DNA from: a virus
DNA length: 26,105 nucleotides
Virus record (IMG/VR): IMGVR_UViG_3300037245_002345
Location: 1-26,105 of that record
Strand: one strand, 5' to 3'
The translations under genes and the position numbers were made by a program. The stretch's first letter is position 1; every line of letters starts with the position of its first letter. The notes under the pieces are model-generated. The model ran no database searches. It was given only the letters and a program-made list of their open reading frames with translations, and was not told the DNA's origin. Positions 1 through 6,926 of this stretch are shown piece by piece.

Positions 1-3000
1 CTGGATACCGTGGACCCGGGCATACTCCAGGAGGTCCATCGCTTCCTGGGTTTCCGCCGTGACGTCCCACCCTTCACGACCGTCGAGCTTCGGCTTCTCC
101 TGGATCGTGATGACGCCAGCGTCGACAAGGCGGTTGATGATCTGTGTCCCGGCTGGGGTTCTCAGAACATCCGCAAGGCTCGCGTTCTCTCCCGCTGCTT
201 CGATCTTTCCGGCAATGTACTCCGCTTCTTTCTCGGGGAGTTGCCGTGCGTCTGCCGTGGCTCGCTCAGCCGCGGTCAGTTCCGCAACGCCGGTCTTGTT
301 CGTTGCTCGAATGATCGTATCGGCAAGGCCGGGAGTTGCTTTAAGAACGGACGCTGGAATCTCGCGCACCAGGACGGGGTTCTCGACCCCTTCGAACTCT
401 TTCGGGTCGATGCCAAACTGTCGCGCTTTCTTCGCGAGAAGTTCCTTGTATGCCTGCGCTCCCTTGGGGTTCTGCGCATAGGCCCGCTGGATCTTCATCA
501 CTCGCGAGTTTCCGCCAAGCGTATTACCTTGCGGGTCAATGACCGGAGGACCATTCAGCGCGTCGGGATTGTCCGTGATGAGGAAGCGCGGGTTGAAGAT
601 GCCGGGGCTCGCGTCATGAACAACGCGCTCCTGATTGGCCGGATCGGAGTAGTCCCGTTCGTTCTTGATTTGGTAGCCCTCGAAGGGCTGGAAGGTCAGG
701 CCGCTGTGCGACGGGTAGACGTCACTCAGTTCTCGGACTGAGTAGCGGGCTTGGAAGGTGGTTGACTCTCCCGGGACGAGGACTTCCGTTTCATCGCCCT
801 GTGAAGATCTGCCGACCGGCGGACGCGGTTCAGGAACCGCTGGGACTTCTGTTTCAGTTCCTTGCTCTTCTCGTCTTGGCTCATCGGTAGCCTCTATCTT
901 TGATTCTACAGCAGGTTTCTCAATTTCCGGCTTCTTCTTCGCCTTGGACCGTCGCGCCGCCGGATGTGCGGCTTTCGGTTCGACCACCTCCTCTCCCGCC
1001 TTGGATGGCGTCTTGAATTCCCAAAATTGTACTCGATTATTGGCGCTGACTCTGGACCCGCCAGCCTTGATAAAGGCGCTGGGGGCGTATGACCCCGGCA
1101 GCATCTTGACAACCGCTCCACGCCCAAACTCTTTTGGTTCCCCGACGTATCCTCGCCCTTCGTGTAGGTAGACATTCCCGACGTGCTTTCCCGCTGCATC
1201 GTGTAGTTCGCCGCGATAGGCACCCTTTGGGAAGTTCCGTTCGGGAACCGCAACGAGGTCTTCGCTTGTCATTCGCCACGGCTCTTTAGCGGCCTTGGGT
1301 TCCGGTTCGACCACCTCCTCTCCCGCCTCGCCAACCGGTTCCACGTCCGGCAGTCCAGATTCTTGCGGAGATTCCCCCGTATGGGTGGGTTTGTCCGGTT
1401 TAGTCCGGTCAACTTCGGGGCCGCTCTCCGCGGGCGGGATGTCGGGTTTCGTTGCTGGCATGCGCGCCGGGGTCGTTGCGACCTCCGCCACCGCCGGCAA
1501 CTCATCGGACGGCTTGAGGCTGCCAAGCTCACTCGATGACCTAATTGTGTCTACGTTGAAGTGTTCGCCTCTGCTGCCCGAGTAGGTCTTTGTGCTAGGT
1601 GACCAAGTGAATTCCTCACCCGTGGCGGGGGAGGTATATTTCTCAACCATTCCATCGGGGATGCGGGCCTCCGCTGATTCTGGCGCATCTGCCCGTACTT
1701 CTGGCTCCTCTTTGCCCGCCGGGGTCGTCGCATCCGGCTCCGTTGATTCCACAGAACTTACGGGCGGGATATCGGGTTTCGTTGCTGGCATGCGCGCCGG
1801 GGTCGTTGCCACCTCCGCCACGTCCGGCAGTTCATCGGACGGCTGCGCTTCGATGGCTTCCTGCACCTCCGGTATCGAGAGTGCTTCGTCAGCTTCATCG
1901 GTGTCGACCTCGAACGGTTTCTTCGTCCGGCTGTAGACGGCATCGCCGTTCTTCTTCGGCTTTGCGGAAACAACGCCGTCCTCTACCAAGCGGTCAAGGA
2001 TCGGCTGGGCCTTGTCCCTCGGAATCCCGAACTGCTTCTCCAGCTTGGTTTTGCCGAAGACGGGTTGCTCGGCGGCCCACTTCTTAATGCTGTCGTAGCT
2101 CTCGGTCGCTTCGGCTTTAGGCGCTTCGGCTACCTTGGCTTCGGCCAAACCCTTGGGTACTTCGAGCCCCGCATCACGGAACTGCCGCGCCGCCGCTCCT
2201 CTGGCTGCTTTGATATTCGGTGCGAGAACGTATCCCGGTGCCTGCCCCGGTTTCTCCACCCATACAGCCAGACCGCCGCGTTCACCTTCCGGCGCCTGCC
2301 TGATCGTGATCTTGACGTCTCCCTGCTCGAACGTCACTCCGGGCTCTTCCGTCGGCTTCCCGCCTTTGCGTCGTTCCCTGATTAAGTCGATGTTCTCGCC
2401 GTGCTCCCGCGAGGACTCTCCGAGCTGTTCATATTCGGCCTTGGCCTTTGCGGCCTGGACGTCGGTTCCGCCCTTGGCCCTTCTGGCGCTGAGCCAGTTG
2501 TGGACGTCGGCGGCGCGGCCGGCGTTCAGTACTTCGCCGGTTTCAGCGTCGACGACCCGCGCGCCCTTCGGTACGCCCTTGTCTACGCCATATCCAAACT
2601 CGATGCGGGCTTTCCGCCCGTTGACCACCACGTCAACTGGTTCACCGCCGGTCGGCTTGCCGGTCAGCTTCCCCCACTCCTGCGCTGCCAGCCTGTTTCC
2701 CTCGGCTTGCAGTTCCGTTGCCCGCTGTCCGGCGCCCCGGACCGGCTCACCGTATGTTTCCGGAACTTCCATACCCTCGGGCTTAATTTCCTTCACGCCC
2801 GGGCGGCTCTTCCAGCGAGTTGTAGCTCTCGGCTTCAGGTTGCTGAGTTCCGCGTCTGGGTAGAGTGCAGCTTTCCCCGTGGCTCCGGCCTTCACACCGG
2901 CTGCACCGAGACCGGCGAAGAGCAGACTTGTCAGTCCCTCTACTCCGGCTTCGATCATGGCCGCCTCGTCACCGGCTTCGGCCCCGGCTGCTACACCACG

Positions 3001-3798
3001 CGCACCCTGAACCGCCCCAGCCACACCCATCCCGCCAAATACAGCCGGCACAGCAGTAGCCGCGGCGATGTCTAAAGCCTCTGCAATTTTCGGGTACTCC
3101 TTGAGAAGTGGAACCAGTTTCGGAGAGTTGACTGCAGCTTGCAGTACCTGGGCACTGCCAGCACCCGCCAGCATTATGGCGAGATTCTTAGCACTGAGCA
3201 TCCCGAGTGCTGTCCTGGTGACGGCGTTGACCGCAACCTCAGATCTTGTTTCACCCCGCGGGATAAGGTCACCTGGTCCAGAGAGTATCGGCTCCATCGT
3301 TGCGGCCATACCCGGGCTGGAGTCGGGCGCGCCAACAGAAAGAAGCGCGCCACCGGGGCCGACGACGGTCTGATCCGGCGGGATAGATTCGATCGGAGGG
3401 GGAACATCAGGGATACCGGGCGGTAGGCCGCCGCCCAGCCGCTCCATACCGGGCACATTTTCGTACTCGTACATCGCGGGCTGCGGTACGCCGACGAACG
3501 GCCCTTCCACCGGCTCCACCGGCGGAATCTCTTCCTCCGGCACATACCCAGCTTCGGCTGCCATCATCCCGCCGGCGCCGGGAGTCATGCCCTGCGGCTG
3601 GAGCTGGTATCCGGGCGTCCACCTGGCATCCCATAGGTCACGCTTCACCTCTCGAGGGACGTTCTCGAATTGGTCAAATCGAGCTGTGAAGTCATTCGGG
3701 TCCTGCGCCTTCGTGAAATGATCCCAGATGTTCCTGCGGACCGTTTCATCAAAAGGTTGAGAATCCAGATAACCCTGAAGCTGATCGGGGGTAGTCAT
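1..3798 (-). CDS. Giant polyvalent/ejection-type virion protein with winged-helix and DdrB/ParB-like domains (partial, C-terminus beyond window)
   Basis: Reading the minus strand from the ATG at 3798-3796, all 1266 codons to position 1 are open, so the gene continues past the window edge. Residues about 195-306 are Ala/Gly-rich and hydrophobic, as in phage ejection proteins that meet membranes. Residues 567-622 (SYDSIKKW ... QFGIPRDKAQPILDRL ... DGVVS) resemble the FtsK-gamma winged helix, a DNA-binding fold. Residues about 1030-1150 resemble the DdrB-like ParB domain of phage polyvalent proteins, including the stretch around IDPQGNTLGGNSRV (1087-1100), where GNSR sits where ParB nucleotide-binding motifs lie. 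Pro/Glu-rich linkers join the domains, and two linkers are duplicated. It starts 3 bp after the previous gene and is the last gene of the late operon in view. The inferred role is injection into the host with the genome, then action on DNA or host defences. Domain calls are by eye. Confidence 0.88.
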   Translation of the reverse strand, partial: MTTPDQLQGYLDSQPFDETVRRNIWDHFTKAQDPNDFTARFDQFENVPREVKRDLWDARWTPGYQLQPQGMTPGAGGMMAAEAGYVPEEEIPPVEPVEGPFVGVPQPAMYEYENVPGMERLGGGLPPGIPDVPPPIESIPPDQTVVGPGGALLSVGAPDSSPGMAATMEPILSGPGDLIPRGETRSEVAVNAVTRTALGMLSAKNLAIMLAGAGSAQVLQAAVNSPKLVPLLKEYPKIAEALDIAAATAVPAVFGGMGVAGAVQGARGVAAGAEAGDEAAMIEAGVEGLTSLLFAGLGAAGVKAGATGKAALYPDAELSNLKPRATTRWKSRPGVKEIKPEGMEVPETYGEPVRGAGQRATELQAEGNRLAAQEWGKLTGKPTGGEPVDVVVNGRKARIEFGYGVDKGVPKGARVVDAETGEVLNAGRAADVHNWLSARRAKGGTDVQAAKAKAEYEQLGESSREHGENIDLIRERRKGGKPTEEPGVTFEQGDVKITIRQAPEGERGGLAVWVEKPGQAPGYVLAPNIKAARGAAARQFRDAGLEVPKGLAEAKVAEAPKAEATESYDSIKKWAAEQPVFGKTKLEKQFGIPRDKAQPILDRLVEDGVVSAKPKKNGDAVYSRTKKPFEVDTDEADEALSIPEVQEAIEAQPSDELPDVAEVATTPARMPATKPDIPPVSSVESTEPDATTPAGKEEPEVRADAPESAEARIPDGMVEKYTSPATGEEFTWSPSTKTYSGSRGEHFNVDTIRSSSELGSLKPSDELPAVAEVATTPARMPATKPDIPPAESGPEVDRTKPDKPTHTGESPQESGLPDVEPVGEAGEEVVEPEPKAAKEPWRMTSEDLVAVPERNFPKGAYRGELHDAAGKHVGNVYLHEGRGYVGEPKEFGRGAVVKMLPGSYAPSAFIKAGGSRVSANNRVQFWEFKTPSKAGEEVVEPKAAHPAARRSKAKKKPEIEKPAVESKIEATDEPRREEQGTETEVPAVPEPRPPVGRSSQGDETEVLVPGESTTFQARYSVRELSDVYPSHSGLTFQPFEGYQIKNERDYSDPANQERVVHDASPGIFNPRFLITDNPDALNGPPVIDPQGNTLGGNSRVMKIQRAYAQNPKGAQAYKELLAKKARQFGIDPKEFEGVENPVLVREIPASVLKATPGLADTIIRATNKTGVAELTAAERATADARQLPEKEAEYIAGKIEAAGENASLADVLRTPAGTQIINRLVDAGVITIQEKPKLDGREGWDVTAETQEAMDLLEYARVHGIQ
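976..1327. repeat. 25-nt exact direct repeat pair (linker B)
   Basis: Positions 976-1000 and 1303-1327 are identical over 25 nt and in the same reading frame. They encode part of the linker GEEVVEP(EP)KAA at residues about 823-837 and 933-944 of the giant protein. A compact segment of about 95 residues (838-932) lies between them. Confidence 0.9.
1431..1844. repeat. 84-bp imperfect direct repeat pair (linker A)
   Basis: Positions 1431-1514 and 1761-1844 match at 78 of 84 positions by my count, and lie exactly 330 bp (110 codons) apart. Both encode a linker of the form PSDELPxVAEVATTPARMPA followed by TKPDIPP, at residues about 653-679 and 763-789 of the giant protein. They bracket a segment of about 83 residues. 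Confidence 0.92.
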
Positions 3799-3801
3799 CG
3801 G

Positions 3802-4797
3802 TTAGTAGGGGTTCGACCACATTAGTGAGCCAGGTCCGAATTGAAGCGTCTGCAGCTGCTGCTGATAGCTTTCCTCAGTGGCAGCCTTACGCTCCTCAAG
3901 CTCCTGTGCTACGCTTGTCTTCTTCGCTTCGAGTGCTACTTTGTCTTCTTGCGGTAGTCCGCTTTCAAGTATTCTGTCGTCAATCTCGTCCAGAATCTCC
4001 TTCGCGGCATCCTCCGCATCCTGGAGTTGATCCTGCCTCCATTGCTCAAGTCTGATGAAGTCTACAGATTTCACGGCCGCGGGGGTGGGCGGCTTCACGG
4101 GTTTCGGCGGGTAGCGTAGCTTCATCCCAGACGCTGCCCGATTCCGGATTGCCTCTTCGTCGGACATGAGACCTTCTTCTAAGCCGAGCGGATCCGGCGT
4201 TGGTTCTGGGATCGGGTTGTTGTAAATCGTATCCTCTCCACCGTCTACGCCTGGGACGACAACCTTTCCGCCGCGCGGGATATTGATGTTCTTGGGCGGA
4301 GCCTCCCTCTCGTATCTCAGCTTGTCTGCCTCTGCGGCTCCCACCCGGGCATCGGCCACGCGGCCGGCGTTCGCCAATTCTCTATCCTGGTACTCCCGCT
4401 CCTCCTGTCGGGAGAGGTTATCCACCTCTGTCTTGGCCACGCTTACGTCGGTTTCCCAGTCAGCGAGATCGTCCTCGAAGCCGGGGCGGAGGAACTTCTC
4501 TCCGAATCCGGGGTCCGGTTTGATATAAGAGCGGCCGCCGGAATTGACATACCCCTCGGCCGCCCCGAGTCCTGCGGCAATGGCAAGGCGCAGCTTGCCT
4601 GGTTTGTACTCCTCGTCGTGAGGATTCGGGCGATTGCCTTCGAGTGTTTCCTGCCTCCGGTAGGACCGGTCAAGCGGAGTTTCCTCTTCCTGGGGGGGGA
4701 CAATAGAAGGGAACCCGCCGCCAGAAACAGGCTCCGTTTCTCCATAGAACTCCAGATCTTCTTCAAACCAAGGATCTTTGATCTTTTTAAGTGCCAT
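3802..4797 (-). CDS. Coiled-coil virion protein, probable ejection protein
   Basis: 331 aa, not recognised as a named family. The N-terminal half is Pro/Glu-rich. Residues about 105-170 and 245-315 are highly charged and predicted helical (for example LEQWRQDQLQDAEDAAKEIL), consistent with coiled coils. There is no signal peptide and no catalytic motif that I can see. It overlaps the 3' end of the 483-aa gene by 11 bp and is followed 3 bp later by the giant polyvalent protein, so the three are probably translated together. Its position at the end of a podovirus-like late operon, next to an Ala/Gln-rich protein and a giant multidomain protein, suggests an internal or ejection protein. That role is inferred from context only. 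Confidence 0.8.
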   Translation of the reverse strand: MALKKIKDPWFEEDLEFYGETEPVSGGGFPSIVPPQEEETPLDRSYRRQETLEGNRPNPHDEEYKPGKLRLAIAAGLGAAEGYVNSGGRSYIKPDPGFGEKFLRPGFEDDLADWETDVSVAKTEVDNLSRQEEREYQDRELANAGRVADARVGAAEADKLRYEREAPPKNINIPRGGKVVVPGVDGGEDTIYNNPIPEPTPDPLGLEEGLMSDEEAIRNRAASGMKLRYPPKPVKPPTPAAVKSVDFIRLEQWRQDQLQDAEDAAKEILDEIDDRILESGLPQEDKVALEAKKTSVAQELEERKAATEESYQQQLQTLQFGPGSLMWSNPY

Positions 4798-6238
4798 CGC
4801 TATTTACCCCCTTCCCGAGTCCAGGAATAAACGGCAGAACCGCCCTCGCGCCGCCGATTGCCGTTCCGATGATCCGTTCCGCGGTTCCCGGCGTCCGGTC
4901 ATAGGTGATTGCCTGCCCGGTGGTTCCGAGTCGCCCACGGGTCTGGGTGTTGTACACGCCGCTCTGGGTGTTCCTCTCGTTCGCCTCGCGGTTGGTTGCT
5001 ACTCCAATCTGCTCGCGGACGTAGCCGCGCCCCTCTCGTCCGGCGTCCAGGCGGGTGTCCGCAACTTGCGTATGGCGCCCGGAGAGCAGTTCCGTCTCAT
5101 TGAGCTTCTGGCCGTAGGCTGTCGCCTGGTTACCCTGGTTCACGCCCTGTCGATTCCCGGAAATGTAGGCGGAGCGATTGGACTGGTCCCGGTCAACTCC
5201 GGTGGCGATCTCAGTTCCCAGTCCGGCGTTGTACTGCAACTGCCCCTGTTGCGCCGCAAGGTGGCCAAACTTGGCATTCACGCCAGCCTGACCGAGAGTC
5301 TGGGCGGTGTCCATCCGGCGGTTGCTCACGTCCCGCTCTGAAGCTAGGCGGGTGCTCTCGGCCGTCTGAGTCTTGTCCATCTTCATGCCGCCGATTCCGA
5401 AGCCCTGCCGGGTGGCTAGATCGGTGGCGGAGCCCTCGCCGGACTGTCGAATGTACTCGGCCTGGCCAGCACGTCCCGAGCGCGCGTTGCTCGCCATGAC
5501 CTTCGCGTTCGTGGCGGCGTCTGCAGCATCGATGGCGGACTGTCGAGTGTACCGAAGCCGGCGGGCGGCCACACCCTGCGAGTCGGCGCCGGCGGCCCGG
5601 GATGACCGGTCAACCTGCTGGAGCTGGGCGCGGTAGGCGTTCCCAGCCGTCTTCCCGGCGGATGCTACCATCCGGGCCTCTTCTTCGGGACTCATGCGGA
5701 CAGCGTCCAGGGTCTCCTCCGAGGCGCGAAGGGCATCCGCATCAGCCTGATCTGTGAGCCAGTCTTCCGTCCCGGAGACCGCTTCGTCCATCTGGTCGTA
5801 GTATCCGGCCGACGGAGACAGTCCCGGGGTGATCCCGTTGTACATCCCCTCCTTCATGGTCCCAATGATCGCGTCGGTCTGCTTCTCTTTGTCGCGGCCC
5901 CGTTCCGTCATCATCTGCGGGTCAAAGTAGTCGTAGCGAGAGTTCGGGTCGCCCATGATGGCGGCCTCTTCGTCTGGACGCAGGTAATTGTCCTTGAGTT
6001 GCCCCTCCGGCGTCCGGGCCGCCCGGAGTTCGTTATCGCGAATGATATCCGCCCGTTCGGCCTCGGAGTACCCGCCATAGCCGTCGATGAGAGGTTCGTA
6101 GGCTTGGTCGGCGCGAGCTACCTGAGAACCGTAGCGCAGGAGGTCGTTGTCGCCGCGGTCCTTGGCCGCTTGGTTGAGCTGATTCCCCCGGCTGCTGATG
6201 TAGCCGCGGTCGCCTTCGATGTCTTGCTTGATGCCCAT
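4787..6238 (-). CDS. Ala/Gln/Gly-rich internal virion (ejection-like) protein
   Basis: 483 aa with low-complexity composition rich in Ala, Gln, Gly, Arg and Asn. Residues about 170-400 form a long, probably helical region with repeated AxxxxQxG-type spacing. A short hydrophobic stretch near the C-terminus (IIGTAIGGARAVLPFIPGLG) could contact a membrane. This composition is typical of podoviral ejection proteins such as the P22 gp7/gp16/gp20 or T7 gp14-16 groups, which are poorly conserved in sequence. No lytic transglycosylase motif is visible. It starts 3 bp after the 85-aa gene and overlaps the next gene by 11 bp. I am confident it is a real gene and only moderately confident of the role. 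Confidence 0.82.
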   Translation of the reverse strand: MGIKQDIEGDRGYISSRGNQLNQAAKDRGDNDLLRYGSQVARADQAYEPLIDGYGGYSEAERADIIRDNELRAARTPEGQLKDNYLRPDEEAAIMGDPNSRYDYFDPQMMTERGRDKEKQTDAIIGTMKEGMYNGITPGLSPSAGYYDQMDEAVSGTEDWLTDQADADALRASEETLDAVRMSPEEEARMVASAGKTAGNAYRAQLQQVDRSSRAAGADSQGVAARRLRYTRQSAIDAADAATNAKVMASNARSGRAGQAEYIRQSGEGSATDLATRQGFGIGGMKMDKTQTAESTRLASERDVSNRRMDTAQTLGQAGVNAKFGHLAAQQGQLQYNAGLGTEIATGVDRDQSNRSAYISGNRQGVNQGNQATAYGQKLNETELLSGRHTQVADTRLDAGREGRGYVREQIGVATNREANERNTQSGVYNTQTRGRLGTTGQAITYDRTPGTAERIIGTAIGGARAVLPFIPGLGKGVNSDGT

Positions 6239-6241
6239 GAG

Positions 6242-6499
6242 TTACCTCCGGGTGCGTTTTCTGGTGGCTTTGACCGACTTCTTAGGTGGTGTCTTTTTGG
6301 TCGGGTCGACCACTTGGACCAACTGCGTCCCGTCATCGCTGAGCTTGTGCTGGCCCGGGGCGCTATGCTCTGCAAGGATGCAGTCAATGAACATCTTGTT
6401 GGCTACACTGAGGCTCACAGCTTCACACTCTAATTCCATGAGCCGTCTACTGTTGTTGCGAATAACGCTGATTTGTGATTGCGTGAGTGGGATTGGCAT
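6242..6499 (-). CDS. Small protein with a basic tail, function unknown
   Basis: 85 aa. Residues 1-60 look helical, with cysteines in LECEAV and FIDCIL. The last 20 residues are strongly basic (KKTPPKKSVKATRKRTRR), a composition seen in DNA-binding tails. It is the first gene of the ejection-like module and ends 3 bp before the 483-aa gene. No clear Shine-Dalgarno sequence precedes its ATG. A plus-strand gene lies immediately upstream (34 bp between start codons), so transcripts reaching it from the tail fibre gene must cross that gene antisense, unless a local promoter exists. I do not recognise a family. Confidence 0.7.
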   Translation of the reverse strand: MPIPLTQSQISVIRNNSRRLMELECEAVSLSVANKMFIDCILAEHSAPGQHKLSDDGTQLVQVVDPTKKTPPKKSVKATRKRTRR

Positions 6500-6527
6500 T
6501 GATTTTTACCGGTCCAGGGTGCATAAT
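6499..6527 (+). promoter_or_regulatory. Candidate sigma70 promoter for the plus-strand moron
   Basis: TTGATT (6499-6504) is followed after exactly 17 nt by CATAAT (6522-6527). These match 4/6 and 5/6 positions of the sigma70 consensus. The expected start of transcription, about 7 nt downstream, falls at or next to the A of the ATG at 6534. No Shine-Dalgarno sequence is present, so the mRNA may be leaderless. Confidence 0.5.
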
Positions 6528-6533
6528 TCGGAC

Positions 6534-6926
6534 ATGCACCGCTTGATTCTTCTCGGATTGTTGACTTGTCTGTCAGTATTTCCGGAGAGCTACCCGCAGC
6601 CGCGACTCTTCATTGCCCCTTACGACACTCAGGTTCTGTTCGGGGCGATGGCAACCGAGGATCTAGCCGGCTACCGTGTTCAAGTCATCGACATCCCGGA
6701 GGACGAAAAGCCGGACGCCTTCGAAGCGACACTCCGCTACGTGGGGCCGGACGGTAAGACGTGGTCACGAACCCAGATAATCTCGGAGGACCGGAACGGT
6801 TTCTTCAACTCCTATTTCTGGGTTGGCCGCGGGACTTCTCTTCTTTCGAGTTCTTTCCGGCCGCTTCAGTGGAAGTCAGTCCAGGAGGATCGGTCTCCAG
6901 CTTCACGAGTGACTTCCCGTCGCTAA
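6534..6926 (+). CDS. Secreted or membrane-anchored small protein on the opposite strand (moron candidate)
   Basis: 130 aa from the ATG at 6534. I chose this start because it gives a compact signal peptide (MHRLILLGLLTCLSVFPES: basic n-region, hydrophobic core); the open frame extends upstream to 6219 but that part overlaps the 85-aa gene antisense. The Cys at residue 12 sits in LLTC, close to but not a clean lipobox. The mature part contains beta-like segments (YRVQVIDIPEDEK, FEATLRYVGPDGKTW). No family recognised. It is the only plus-strand gene inside the late operon. Its stop overlaps that of the tail fibre gene, so the two genes converge with a 4-bp overlap. Morons of this kind often encode surface proteins that change host phenotype or exclude other phages; that role is inference. 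The C-terminal 25 residues look less protein-like than those of the next frame. Confidence 0.68.
   Translation: MHRLILLGLLTCLSVFPESYPQPRLFIAPYDTQVLFGAMATEDLAGYRVQVIDIPEDEKPDAFEATLRYVGPDGKTWSRTQIISEDRNGFFNSYFWVGRGTSLLSSSFRPLQWKSVQEDRSPASRVTSRR

Noticed and set aside
2135-3075. Plus-strand open frames opposite the giant protein
   Set aside because: They are Pro/Ser/Ala-rich shadows. The minus frame is open for all 1266 codons and encodes recognisable domains.
4787-6238. Lytic transglycosylase domain in the Ala/Gln-rich protein
   Set aside because: No catalytic Glu with the usual surrounding motif (ES.G..) is visible.
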